Part shown: positions 25,364 to 33,950 of the stretch, one piece after another
Layout of the letters: each line of letters starts with the position of its first letter
Numbering within the stretch: position 1 is the stretch's first letter
Origin: Chloroflexota bacterium
GTDB lineage: Bacteria; Chloroflexota; Dehalococcoidia; Tepidiformales; Tepidiformaceae
NCBI GenBank assembly: GCA_016191435.1
Contig: JACPOQ010000043.1
Coordinates: forward strand, 310,001 to 374,000
Direction: 5' to 3'
Length of the DNA: 64,000 nt
Translations under genes and position numbers: made by a program
Notes under the pieces: generated by a model
Seen by the model: only the letters and a program-made list of their open reading frames with translations
The model's database searches: none
What the model was told of the DNA's origin: nothing

Positions 25364-27076
25364 ATGGAGGCACGTTCGAACTACTGGCTGCGGCGCAAGG
25401 GGCTTTCGCGCCGAACATTCCTCTACGGAAGCGGTATCACGGCGGCCGGCCTGCTGACGTCGGTGGCGTGTGGCGGCGGAGACGATGACACCACCTCGGG
25501 CTCCGGCGATGTAGGCGCGGCGGGCAACAAGGCCACGGCGACGCCGCTGGCTGTAAGCACCGCGCAAGCGAAGACGGGCGGCACGCTGAACCTGATGTGG
25601 GCCACGGCCGATGCCCAGCTCGACCCCCACAGCACGACCGAGCACTTCGCGCCGGACCTCTACCGGGCCGCGAGCCATGGGCTGCTGAAGCAGGAATCGG
25701 TCACGCTGAACCCGGCGCCGGACCTGGCGACGAAGTGGGAGAAGCCCGACCCGCTGACCCTCGTTTTCCAGCTCAACCCGGCGGCGAAGTGGCAGAACAT
25801 CGCGCCCGTCAACGGCCGCCCGGTGACTGCCGACGACGTGGTCTACAGCTTCAAGCGCATCTCCACGCCCGGCCCGGCGGCGCCACGCGCATCCAGCTTC
25901 TCCTTCGTCGAGTCGTTCACGGCCACGGATAAGAACACGATGACGGTGAAGCTCAAGTCGCCGTTCGTGCCAATCCTGACGCCCCTTTCGGACAAGTGGT
26001 CGGTCATCGTGGCGCCGGAAGTCGTCGAGAAGTACGGCGACCTGAAGCGCGGCGAATCGATCGTGGGCTTCGGGCCGTACATCGCGCAGAACGCGGATTC
26101 GAGCAAGGGTGCGACGCTCGTGCGCAACCCCGACTACTGGGGCAAGAAGCCGTACATCGACAAAGTCGTGTACACGACGATCCTCGATGCGGACGCGCGA
26201 GGCGCAGCATTCAAGTCGGGCCAGGCGGACATCTCGGACGTGCTGCCGGACCTGCTCGCCGATACGTTCAAGGCGAACGACGTGCAGATCTACGAATTCG
26301 ACCAGGTCGATGTGGTGTTGTCGCTCATCGGCGGGCCGAACGACAAAGCGCCTCTGAGCGACGAGCGCGTGCGGCGCGCGATCAACCTCGTTATCGACCG
26401 CACGGCCATGGGCCAGGCGTCCTTCCCGGGCGCGAAGCAAAAGAACGCGGGGCTGTTCAGCAACCCGAACTGGGGCGTGCCCGAGGCGGAGGTGGCGAAG
26501 CTGCCGGGCTTCGGCCCGAAGACGACGGACGCGGAGATAAAGGAAGCCAAGGACCTGATCGCCGCGGCGGGGGTGGACGGCGTCGAGATCATCATAAACA
26601 CCACCAAGGCGTATAACGCACACCACATCGACCGCGCGGAAGCGCTCGTGCCGATGCTGAAGCGGATCGGCATCAACCTGAAGCTGAACGTGATGGAATT
26701 CGCCGCGATGAAGGACGCCGAGACCAAGAAGCAACTGCAGTTTACGGCGGCGACGTACGCTGCCTATGGCGACCCGCACACGCCGCTGAACAACAGCTTC
26801 AGCTCGACAGGGACCCGCAACTATTGGAGCTTCGCGGACCCGGCCTACGACGCCATGATCGCCAAGGAGGCGCAGGAAGAGGATTCGGCGAAGCGCCACC
26901 AGCAAATCGTCGATATCCAGAAGTACATGTTGAAGGGCACCCCGGTGGCCTCCGACATCTGGTACCAGAAGTCGCAGATTGCGGTGCGGAAGAAGGTGAA
27001 GAACTTCGTTGGCACCATTTCGGCGGGGTCATCGACCATAGGCTGGTACCTCGCCGACATGTGGCTGGACGCCTGA
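25364..27076 (+). CDS. Peptide-type ABC transporter substrate-binding lipoprotein (family 5)
   Basis: 570 residues from ATG 25364 behind GGAGGGGG. The N-terminus has a twin-arginine-like SRRTFLYGSG and a lipobox TSVAC (cysteine near residue 36), so it is probably exported folded and lipid-anchored. The family-5 fold follows: GGTLNLMWATADAQLDPH, DPLTLVFQLNPAAKWQNIAPVNGR, VTADDVVYSFKRI, and LSDERVRRAINLVIDR. Binds oligopeptides or other solutes; the specificity cannot be read. First gene of a long plus-strand operon. Confidence 0.92.
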   Translation: MEARSNYWLRRKGLSRRTFLYGSGITAAGLLTSVACGGGDDDTTSGSGDVGAAGNKATATPLAVSTAQAKTGGTLNLMWATADAQLDPHSTTEHFAPDLYRAASHGLLKQESVTLNPAPDLATKWEKPDPLTLVFQLNPAAKWQNIAPVNGRPVTADDVVYSFKRISTPGPAAPRASSFSFVESFTATDKNTMTVKLKSPFVPILTPLSDKWSVIVAPEVVEKYGDLKRGESIVGFGPYIAQNADSSKGATLVRNPDYWGKKPYIDKVVYTTILDADARGAAFKSGQADISDVLPDLLADTFKANDVQIYEFDQVDVVLSLIGGPNDKAPLSDERVRRAINLVIDRTAMGQASFPGAKQKNAGLFSNPNWGVPEAEVAKLPGFGPKTTDAEIKEAKDLIAAAGVDGVEIIINTTKAYNAHHIDRAEALVPMLKRIGINLKLNVMEFAAMKDAETKKQLQFTAATYAAYGDPHTPLNNSFSSTGTRNYWSFADPAYDAMIAKEAQEEDSAKRHQQIVDIQKYMLKGTPVASDIWYQKSQIAVRKKVKNFVGTISAGSSTIGWYLADMWLDA

Positions 27077-27096
27077 CCCACGCGCGGGACTGAACC

Positions 27097-28044
27097 ATGA
27101 GCCAATTCGTGCTGCGCCGCCTGAGCCTGATGGTCCCGACGCTGTTCCTCGCGTTGACGGCCGTGTTCATCCTCGTCCGGGTTATCCCGGGCGATGCGGT
27201 GACACTGCTGCTCGATAGTTCGCAGTACTCGAAGCAGGACGCGGACGCGATCCGGGAACAGCTCGGCATCGCCGATTCGATCCCGGTGCAGTACGGGAAA
27301 TTCATGAGGCAGGCCGTCTCGGGCGATTTCGGCAACTCGATCTGGTCGGGTCAGCCGGTCATGAAGACGCTGCTGACCGACCGGCTCCCGATCACGTTCG
27401 AGCTGACGTTCTTCGCGACGCTCTTCGCGGTGCTCATCGGGATCCCGGCGGGGGTTGTCGCGGCGGTCCGGCAGGACTCGATTTGGGATTATGTTGTGCG
27501 CACGGTCGGGATCGGTGGGCTGGCGATCCCCGGATTCTGGCTCGGCACCCTGGTAATCGTGCTGCCGGCCTACTGGTGGGGCTGGACCCTGCCCATCGGC
27601 TTCAAAACGTTCGCGGAGGACCCGGCCTCCAACCTGCAGCAGATCCTGGTACCGGCGCTGGTGATGAGCATTGCGCTCGCGGCGGTGCTCATGCGCATGA
27701 CGCGTTCGATGATGCTGGAGGTCCTCCGGCAGGACTATGTGCGAACGGCGCGGGCGAAGGGCCTCGATGGGCGCGTGGTGATCATCCGGCATTGCCTGCG
27801 GAATGCGATGCTCCCGCTGCTTTCGATCATCGGCGTGCAAGTGGCTGTCCTGCTGGCCGGCACCGTCATCTTCGAAACGGTGTTCACGCTCCCGGGTGTT
27901 GGCTCGTACCTGTACGAAGGCATCTCGCGGCGTGATTACCCGGTGGTCCAGGGCGTCACCGTCATGCTTACGGTGGCGGTGGTGCTCCTGAACTTCATCG
28001 TTGACATCAGCTACCGCGTGGTCGATCCGCGCGTGCGCGTCTAG
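27097..28044 (+). CDS. ABC transporter permease, DppB/OppB type
   Basis: 315 residues, 20 bases after the binding protein. Six predicted membrane helices; the binding-protein-dependent transport signature is present as EVLRQDYVRTARAKGLDGR. The N-terminal FVLRRLSLMVPTLFLALTAVFILVRVIPGD is typical of the B permease. It pairs with the next gene. No ATPase subunit is encoded anywhere in the operon. Confidence 0.93.
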   Translation: MSQFVLRRLSLMVPTLFLALTAVFILVRVIPGDAVTLLLDSSQYSKQDADAIREQLGIADSIPVQYGKFMRQAVSGDFGNSIWSGQPVMKTLLTDRLPITFELTFFATLFAVLIGIPAGVVAAVRQDSIWDYVVRTVGIGGLAIPGFWLGTLVIVLPAYWWGWTLPIGFKTFAEDPASNLQQILVPALVMSIALAAVLMRMTRSMMLEVLRQDYVRTARAKGLDGRVVIIRHCLRNAMLPLLSIIGVQVAVLLAGTVIFETVFTLPGVGSYLYEGISRRDYPVVQGVTVMLTVAVVLLNFIVDISYRVVDPRVRV

Positions 28045-28061
28045 GCCCGGAGGAGGACCGT

Positions 28062-28964
28062 TTGCAGATCCAGAACGAAGCCATCGCGATCCCCGTGCTC
28101 GCACCGCATAGCGGCGGATACGTGAGCCGGTGGGCATCTCGTGCGACCCGGTTCGCGCGGCAGAAGCCGCTCGGCGCGGTCAGCGCGTGCATCATCGCGG
28201 TCATCGTGCTGGCGGCAATCTTCGCGCCAGTGATCGCACCCTATGGCTACGCCGAAAAGGCAGGCGCACAGCTGAGCGCGCCCAGCAGGTCCCACCTGAT
28301 GGGCACCGACCGGCAAAGCCGCGATTCCTTTTCGCGGATCATCTACGGCGCCCGCGCGACCGTGAAAATCGGCCTGGGCGCGGCGGCGTTGGGGACGCTG
28401 ACGGCCCTCGTCATCGGCATGACCTCCGGCTTCATCGGCGGCTGGTATGACGCCCTCCTGCAGCGGCTCATCGACACGTTTATGTCGCTTCCGGGCATTG
28501 TGATCGTGCTCTCGGTGGTGGCATTTGCGGGAGGTGACACCGTCACCATCATCCTGGTGCTGGGCTTCCTCGCGGCGCCCGGGATGTCACGGGTCATCCG
28601 CGGGGCGACGATCGCCGTGCGCGACGCGCCCTACATCGAGGCGGCGCGGGCAGTGAGCGCGACCACGCCGCGGCTGATGTTGCGGCACACGCTGCCGAAC
28701 ATCGTCGCGCCGACAGTCGTGGTGGGGACCCTGGCGGTGGGAAACGCGATCCTTGCGGAGGCGGCGCTCTCGTTCCTTGGCTTCGGGGTCACGCCGCCGA
28801 CGCCATCGTGGGGGCAGGCCCTGAGCGTGGACCGCCAGTACCTACAGATCGCGCCATGGCTGGCTATCTTCCCGGGGCTGGCGATCACGGTGACCGTCTT
28901 CAGCTTCAACATGCTGGGCGACGCACTGCGGGACGTGCTCGACCCGCGGCTGCGCAACACGTAG
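28062..28964 (+). CDS. ABC transporter permease, DppC/OppC type
   Basis: 300 residues from a TTG at 28062, chosen because GGAGGAGG lies about five bases upstream and no ATG fits. N-terminal helix QKPLGAVSACIIAVIVLAAIFAPVIAPYG, then HLMGTDRQSRDSFSRIIYGA and the EAA-loop REAPYIEAARA-like RDAPYIEAARAVSATTP. Forms the membrane channel with the upstream permease. Confidence 0.92.
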   Translation: MQIQNEAIAIPVLAPHSGGYVSRWASRATRFARQKPLGAVSACIIAVIVLAAIFAPVIAPYGYAEKAGAQLSAPSRSHLMGTDRQSRDSFSRIIYGARATVKIGLGAAALGTLTALVIGMTSGFIGGWYDALLQRLIDTFMSLPGIVIVLSVVAFAGGDTVTIILVLGFLAAPGMSRVIRGATIAVRDAPYIEAARAVSATTPRLMLRHTLPNIVAPTVVVGTLAVGNAILAEAALSFLGFGVTPPTPSWGQALSVDRQYLQIAPWLAIFPGLAITVTVFSFNMLGDALRDVLDPRLRNT

Positions 28965-28975
28965 AGGAGAATGAC

Positions 28976-30130
28976 TTGGAATTTGGCCTCGACCCCGCAT
29001 TGCAGCAACTGAAGGGCGACATCGACACCTGGCTCGATGGTGTACTGGCCGAGGTTGGCGAAACGGCCGATCCGGAGCATGAGTACGACAGTGCCCGCGC
29101 GTTCTCGCGGAAGCTCGCGGAGAAGGGATGGATCGCGCCATCCTGGCCGAAAGAGTACGGCGGCATGGCGGCAACGCCGCTGGAGCAGACGGTGTTCTCT
29201 GAGCGCTTCGCCTACCGCCGCGCGCCCACGACGCTGCAAACGATCCCGGTAGGGTTCGCGGGCCCGACGATCTTCACGTATGGGACGCCCGAGCAGAAGG
29301 CCCAGCACCTCGGCGGCATCACGAGCGGCGCGACCGTGTGGTGCCAGGGCTTCTCTGAGCCGGGATCCGGGTCGGACCTGGCATCACTGCAGACGCGCGC
29401 GGTCCGCGACGGCGATAGCTACGTTGTCAACGGCCAGAAGATCTGGACGTCGTATGGCCACCTTGCCGACTGGTGCATCCTGCTCTGCCGCACGGACCCG
29501 GACGCGCCCAAGCATCGCGGCATCTCGTACTTCCTGCTGGACATGCATTCGCCGGGTGTGACGGTGCGGCCGTTGATCAACATGGCGAACCGCCACGGCT
29601 TCAACGAGGTGTTCCTCGAAGACGTGCGCATCCCGGTGTCGCAACGGTTGGGCGAAGAGAACCGCGGCTGGTACATCGCCACCACGACGCTGGACTTCGA
29701 GCGCTCGAGCGTAGGCGGGACGGCTTCCGCGCGGCGCCTGCTCGATGACGCGATCGCCGGCATCCGCGGCTTCGAGCCATCCCGGCGCCAGCGGCTGCGC
29801 AGTGTGCTCGCCGATCTCGTGGTCGCCTGCGAAATCGGCCATCAGCTCTCGTACCGGGTGGCGTGGCTGCAAAGCGCGGGGAAGATCCCGAACTACGAAG
29901 CGAGCGTGGCGAAGCTCTACTCGACCGAGCTGGGCCAGCGCATCGCCAACACGCTCGTGAACGCGTACGGGCTGCGGGGCAACCTGCGAGCCGAGGACAA
30001 ACGTGCGCCTCTGGACGGCATCCCGAGCGAGGACCACATGCGCATGGTCTCGATGACCATCGCAGGCGGCACCAGCGAAATCCAGCGGAACATCATCGCG
30101 ACCCGAGGCCTCGGCCTGCCGAGAGTCTGA
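28976..30130 (+). CDS. Acyl-CoA dehydrogenase
   Basis: 384 residues. Start is TTG 28976 with GAGGAG six bases upstream and 11 bases after the permease; longer in-frame versions lie inside the permease and were rejected. Classic fold: WIAPSWPKEYGGMAATPLEQ, the FAD-binding WCQGFSEPGSGSDLASLQT and VNGQKIWTSYG, and the C-terminal IAGGTSEIQRNIIATRGLGLPR. FAD-dependent alpha,beta-desaturation of an acyl-CoA, with electrons to ETF or a similar carrier. Its place between transporter and oxidoreductase genes suggests a substrate-specific pathway. Confidence 0.92.
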   Translation: MEFGLDPALQQLKGDIDTWLDGVLAEVGETADPEHEYDSARAFSRKLAEKGWIAPSWPKEYGGMAATPLEQTVFSERFAYRRAPTTLQTIPVGFAGPTIFTYGTPEQKAQHLGGITSGATVWCQGFSEPGSGSDLASLQTRAVRDGDSYVVNGQKIWTSYGHLADWCILLCRTDPDAPKHRGISYFLLDMHSPGVTVRPLINMANRHGFNEVFLEDVRIPVSQRLGEENRGWYIATTTLDFERSSVGGTASARRLLDDAIAGIRGFEPSRRQRLRSVLADLVVACEIGHQLSYRVAWLQSAGKIPNYEASVAKLYSTELGQRIANTLVNAYGLRGNLRAEDKRAPLDGIPSEDHMRMVSMTIAGGTSEIQRNIIATRGLGLPRV

Positions 30131-30179
30131 GCCCGGCGCGCCACCGTGGCGACGCCTTTGAAACCGTGGAGGTATGTGC

Positions 30180-30422
30180 ATGGCGGTCCTTGAAAAACAC
30201 CCGGCGGTAGTCAAGAAGCCAGCCCGCGTGGAGATCGACGAGAACAAATGCAAGGGCTGCGACCTCTGCGTGTACTACTGCCCGCAGGAGACCCTCGCGC
30301 TTTCGAAGACGCTCGGCGCGCGCGGGTACCCGGTGGCGATTGTCGTGCAGGACAACTGCACCGGTTGCCAGGAATGCGCACGCGTCTGCCCGGACGTGTG
30401 CATCGACATCTACCGTGACTGA
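30180..30422 (+). CDS. korD: 2-Oxoacid:ferredoxin oxidoreductase delta subunit (2[4Fe-4S] ferredoxin)
   Basis: 80 residues from ATG 30180; an ATG at 30174 directly abuts GGAGGT, leaving no spacing, so the second ATG is preferred. Two CxxCxxCxxxCP clusters: CKGCDLCVYYCPQE and CTGCQECARVCPD. It carries electrons from the TPP-bound intermediate to external ferredoxin. It heads the four-subunit set D-A-B-C, 49 bases after the acyl-CoA dehydrogenase. Confidence 0.9.
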   Translation: MAVLEKHPAVVKKPARVEIDENKCKGCDLCVYYCPQETLALSKTLGARGYPVAIVVQDNCTGCQECARVCPDVCIDIYRD

Positions 30423-30437
30423 CCGGGAGGCTCACGA

Positions 30438-31553
30438 ATGAACGACCTGAAAGACACCATGTTCATGCGGGCGCCGGAGGCGCTCGTCGAGGCCTCGCTG
30501 CGCGCGGGCTGCCAGCTCTTCTGCGCCTACCCGATCACGCCGGTGGAAGACATGGCGGAGTACTGGATCAAGCGCTGCGGCGAATTCCCCGGCGCGTTGC
30601 CGCACTTCACCGAGAGCGAGCTCGAAGGCGGCGCCTACATGTACGGTTTTGGCGCGGCCGGCGGGCGCGTGGCTTTCGCCTCGACGGGCACCGGCATCTC
30701 GCTGATCTCGGAATCGCTGGGCTGGATTATGAGCGCGGAAGTGCCGTGCGTGGTCTTCAACTTTCCGCGCGCCGGCGGCCTTAGCATCTCGCAGGCGGAC
30801 TACTTCCAGGCGACGAAGGCGCCGAGCCACGGCGACGAGAAGATGTTCGTGCTCGCGCCTATGGGGACGCAGGAAGCCGTCGACCTGACGATGGAAGCGT
30901 TCTACCTCGCCGACCTCTACCGCAACCCGGTCATGATCATGTGTGACTACACGCTTGGGCTGACGATGGAAGTGGTCGAGTTCGGGCCGATGAAGACCGA
31001 GGGCCTCGCGCCCAAGGACTGGGCGCTCACGGGCGACCGGAACCGGCCGCGGCGCGGCGGGCTGGCGCAATCGGCGCCGGGCGGCGTGACCGCTGCGAAT
31101 GTCGCGACGGGCGTGGACGAGAACTTCGGCACCATGAGCCGCGGCGAGAAGTCGGCCCGCAAGCGTGCGGACAAGTACCGTTCGTTCCCGGCCCGCGCCG
31201 AACTGTTCGAAATGGAAGACGCCGAGGTCGCGGTTGTAGCCTACGGCACCATGGCGCGCATGATCCTGCCGGTGCTGAAGCTGCTACGCGAGCAGGGGAT
31301 GAAGATCGGGTTGATCCGGCCGATCACGCTGTTCCCGTTCCCGGTGGCCGTCATCAATGACGCAGCGGGGCGGGTGCAGAAGCTGAGCGTCTTCGAATGC
31401 AACAGCGGCCAGATGGTCGAAGACGTCGAGCGATCGGTGGCAGGCCGCTGCCCGGTCGAGTTCTACGGACGCCCGGGCGGCGCAGCGCCCACGCCACAGG
31501 AGATCGAAGCAGAGCTCAAGCGGCTCATCGGAAAGGTAGAGGTCCTGGCATGA
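30438..31553 (+). CDS. korA: 2-Oxoacid:ferredoxin oxidoreductase alpha subunit
   Basis: 371 residues with GGGAGG upstream. Pyrimidine-binding half of a TPP enzyme: ALVEASLRAGCQLFCAYPITP, HFTESELEGGAYMYGFGAAGGR and FASTGTGISLISE, then the domain II VAYGTMARMILPVLK. Oxidatively decarboxylates a 2-oxoacid to acyl-CoA, CO2 and reduced ferredoxin. The subfamily (2-oxoglutarate, branched-chain or aryl) is not resolved by eye; the VorB/KorA-type layout favours branched-chain or 2-oxoglutarate. Overlaps the beta gene by four bases. Confidence 0.9.
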   Translation: MNDLKDTMFMRAPEALVEASLRAGCQLFCAYPITPVEDMAEYWIKRCGEFPGALPHFTESELEGGAYMYGFGAAGGRVAFASTGTGISLISESLGWIMSAEVPCVVFNFPRAGGLSISQADYFQATKAPSHGDEKMFVLAPMGTQEAVDLTMEAFYLADLYRNPVMIMCDYTLGLTMEVVEFGPMKTEGLAPKDWALTGDRNRPRRGGLAQSAPGGVTAANVATGVDENFGTMSRGEKSARKRADKYRSFPARAELFEMEDAEVAVVAYGTMARMILPVLKLLREQGMKIGLIRPITLFPFPVAVINDAAGRVQKLSVFECNSGQMVEDVERSVAGRCPVEFYGRPGGAAPTPQEIEAELKRLIGKVEVLA

Positions 31554-32359
31554 CGAGTACAGCGGAAGCCCCGAAAACTGGAAAGGCCGTCTTCGAGCGG
31601 CCGCACATCTTCGTCGAGGAAGGGACGCCGTGGTGCCAGGGCTGTGGGTACGGCGCCTGGTCCCGTGCGCTCATCGAAGAGATCGAGCGGGCGAACCCGG
31701 CGAAGCTCGTGGCCGCGGCCGACATCGCGTGCCTCGAATACATGCACGAGATCATCCCCGGGGACATCACGATTGCGCTCCATGGCCGCTCGGTTTCGAC
31801 CGTCCGCGGGATGAAGATGGCGCAGCCGGGCGCGCTCGCGATCGCGTTCCAGGGCGACGGCGGCATGCTCAACGAAGGGCTCAACGAAGTCATCCACGCG
31901 GCGGCCTCGGGCCAGAACGTGCTGGTGATCCTCGGCAACAACGGCGTGTTCGGCGACACCGGCGGGCAGTTCACGATGGGCGCGCCGATGGGCCTGAAGA
32001 CGCCAACCTCGCCGATGGGACGCAACCAGGCGACGCACGGCTCACCCATCCCGATCTGCGAGATGCTGGCGATGCTGCCCGGCGCGGCGTTCGTCGGGCG
32101 TATTTCGACGCACGACCCGGCCTACGTCTATCGCGGCCAGAAAGTCATCCGGCGGGCGATGGAAGTGTGCATGGCCGGCGCGGGCTTTGCCTTCGTGGAA
32201 TGCATGACGACGTGCCCCACGGGCTGGCGCATGACGCCGGTCGAAGCGGTGAAGTACCACGAAGAAGTGATGCTGAAGGACAAGCCGGTGGGCATCCTGA
32301 AGGACTGGGACCCGGCCACGCACCCGCCGGTCGAAGCGCCGCTGGCGCGGTTGAGCTGA
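31550..32359 (+). CDS. korB: 2-Oxoacid:ferredoxin oxidoreductase beta subunit
   Basis: 269 residues from ATG 31550, coupled to korA by ATGA. TPP-binding subunit: WCQGCGYGAWSRALIEE (cluster/TPP cysteines), HGRSVSTVRGMKMAQPGALAIAFQGDGGMLNEGLNEV (GDGG...N metal/TPP motif, written here in two joined family segments), and NNGVFGDTGGQ. It forms the active site with the alpha subunit. Followed 11 bases later by the gamma subunit. Confidence 0.92.
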   Translation: MTSTAEAPKTGKAVFERPHIFVEEGTPWCQGCGYGAWSRALIEEIERANPAKLVAAADIACLEYMHEIIPGDITIALHGRSVSTVRGMKMAQPGALAIAFQGDGGMLNEGLNEVIHAAASGQNVLVILGNNGVFGDTGGQFTMGAPMGLKTPTSPMGRNQATHGSPIPICEMLAMLPGAAFVGRISTHDPAYVYRGQKVIRRAMEVCMAGAGFAFVECMTTCPTGWRMTPVEAVKYHEEVMLKDKPVGILKDWDPATHPPVEAPLARLS

Positions 32360-32370
32360 GGAGAGACGGA

Positions 32371-33048
32371 ATGCAGCGCGAACTCGTCATTTCCGGGGTT
32401 GGCGGCCAGGGCATCCTCGTCGGCAGCCAGCTCCTCGGGCATTCAGCACTCGCCGAGGGCAAGCGCTCGATGTACTTCAGTATGTTCCAGGGCGCCCAGC
32501 GCGGGGGCATCTGCGAATGCCTCGTGGTCGTCGCCGATGGCCGTGTGGAGGCGTCGCCGGTGATCATGCAGCCGCTGGACGGCTGCCTTGCAATGCACCC
32601 GAACTCGTTCCTGCGCTTCGAGCCGCTCATCGATCCCGGCGGGCTCATGGTCTACAACACCTCGATCAAATACGGCACCAGCGACACGAAGATGACCTCG
32701 GGCGAAGGCCTGGGGATGAAGATCGATACGCAGATCACGCTCGCCCCGAATCGCACCGATATCGCCTACCTGCCGATCCCCGCGACGGACCTCGCGATTG
32801 AGGAGCTCGGGAATAGCCTGCAAGCGACGCTTGTGGCCTTCGGCGCGTTCCTCGAAGTATCGCGGGTGGTTTCGGTGGAGTCGGCGAAGAAAAGCCTGGG
32901 CGAGGCGCTGCCGGCGCATCGCCACCACCTCATCCCGATCAACGAACGCGCCCTCGACCTTGGCACTCAGTGGGCCCAAACGAACATCGGCAACATGCAG
33001 AACCCGGGAAGCCTGACACTCCTTGGGCGCAGCCTCGCCGCTGTCTAA
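32371..33048 (+). CDS. korC: 2-Oxoacid:ferredoxin oxidoreductase gamma subunit
   Basis: 225 residues from ATG 32371 behind GGAGAG. ISGVGGQGILVGSQLLGHSA and the following FSMFQGAQRGGICECLVVV are the gamma-subunit hallmarks, with CoA-binding presumed. Completes the heterotetramer. A GC-rich stem-loop at 33067-33100 follows. Confidence 0.92.
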   Translation: MQRELVISGVGGQGILVGSQLLGHSALAEGKRSMYFSMFQGAQRGGICECLVVVADGRVEASPVIMQPLDGCLAMHPNSFLRFEPLIDPGGLMVYNTSIKYGTSDTKMTSGEGLGMKIDTQITLAPNRTDIAYLPIPATDLAIEELGNSLQATLVAFGAFLEVSRVVSVESAKKSLGEALPAHRHHLIPINERALDLGTQWAQTNIGNMQNPGSLTLLGRSLAAV

Positions 33049-33066
33049 TCGAGCGTACCCCTCTCT

Positions 33067-33100
33067 GGCGGGGCCGGGCTTCCCTCCCCCGGCCCCCGCC
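33067..33100 (+). terminator. Stem-loop after korC
   Basis: Arms GGCGGGGCCGGG (33067-33078) and CCCGGCCCCCGCC (33088-33100, one extra C) around a nine-base loop, 19 bases past the korC stop. No U-run, so Rho-independent action is uncertain. Confidence 0.45.
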
Positions 33101-33132
33101 TCCACATTTGCGCCGGGCGTGCGAGGAGTCCC

Positions 33133-33519
33133 ATGACCGAAATCTTGGACCGCACCGCGACGGGCGTGGCACAGCGCTTCTTCGAAGCGATAACCAGCGC
33201 GGACCTCGAAGCCGTCCGCGCGATCTATGCGCCCGGCGCGCGCATCTGGGTCAACGCCGGGGGCGAGCCGCAGACGGTCGACGAGAACCTGCGGGTGCTG
33301 CGCTGGGTGACACGCAACATCCGCGGATACCGGTACGAAGACGTCCGCCGCGAGGCAACGCCGTCCGGGTTCGTCCAGCAGCACACGCTCCGGGGCATGA
33401 ACCGCAAGGGGGCGCCCGTCGCGATCCCGGCGTGCGTCATCTGCACAGTGGCCGGCGGCCAGGTCACCTCGCTCAACGAATACGTCGATTCGGCCCACGT
33501 GGCACTCCTGTTCGAATGA
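33133..33519 (+). CDS. SnoaL-like/NTF2-fold protein
   Basis: 128 residues with GAGGAG upstream. The pattern VAQRFFEAITSADLEAVRAIYAPGARIWVN and the late TSLNEYVDSAHVALLF are those of the cone-shaped SnoaL-like/NTF2 superfamily, which includes isomerases, hydrolases and binding proteins. Such proteins often sit beside degradation genes. Its stop overlaps the start of the next gene by four bases. Confidence 0.75.
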   Translation: MTEILDRTATGVAQRFFEAITSADLEAVRAIYAPGARIWVNAGGEPQTVDENLRVLRWVTRNIRGYRYEDVRREATPSGFVQQHTLRGMNRKGAPVAIPACVICTVAGGQVTSLNEYVDSAHVALLFE

Positions 33520-33839
33520 CGAGCCCTGAACCCGCCCCAGCGCGACCGAGCGACCAGGAGATCGTGCGCCAGATGAAGCTCACCATCGACGAGATCCTCG
33601 ATGCGCGCTGGACCGAAGTCGACGAACTCTGGATGCGCGAGATCCGCCCCGCGTTCGACCCCACTATCAGCGACGAGGACTTCATCAAACGTATCGCGAC
33701 GCCGCTGACGATGCGGATTCTCTCCATCGGGCTGCAGGCGGGGATCCAGGGCCTGACGCGCGCGGCGCCGATCTTCGAGAAGCCGTTCGATGTCGTGGTC
33801 GCGCCGTCGGGGCAGGTATCGATCCGCTTCCGTGACTGA
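33516..33839 (+). CDS. Hypothetical protein coupled to SnoaL-like gene
   Basis: 107 residues from ATG 33516, sharing ATGA with the previous stop. Predicted mostly helical: KLTIDEILDARWTEVDELWMREI, then DFIKRIATPLTMRILSIGLQAG, ending in a short strand FDVVVAPSGQVSIRFRD. I do not recognise the family. Tight coupling suggests it acts with the SnoaL-like protein. Confidence 0.65.
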   Translation: MTSPEPAPARPSDQEIVRQMKLTIDEILDARWTEVDELWMREIRPAFDPTISDEDFIKRIATPLTMRILSIGLQAGIQGLTRAAPIFEKPFDVVVAPSGQVSIRFRD

Positions 33840-33950
33840 GCCAACGCCGCTGCTGGTGTCCACCGCTTCTTCGCCGCGGGCAGCGTAGGCTTTGGCACGC
33901 GGCCGGGCGGCCTCGCAGGAGACATCGATGCCGAAGCAAGGAACCACCAC

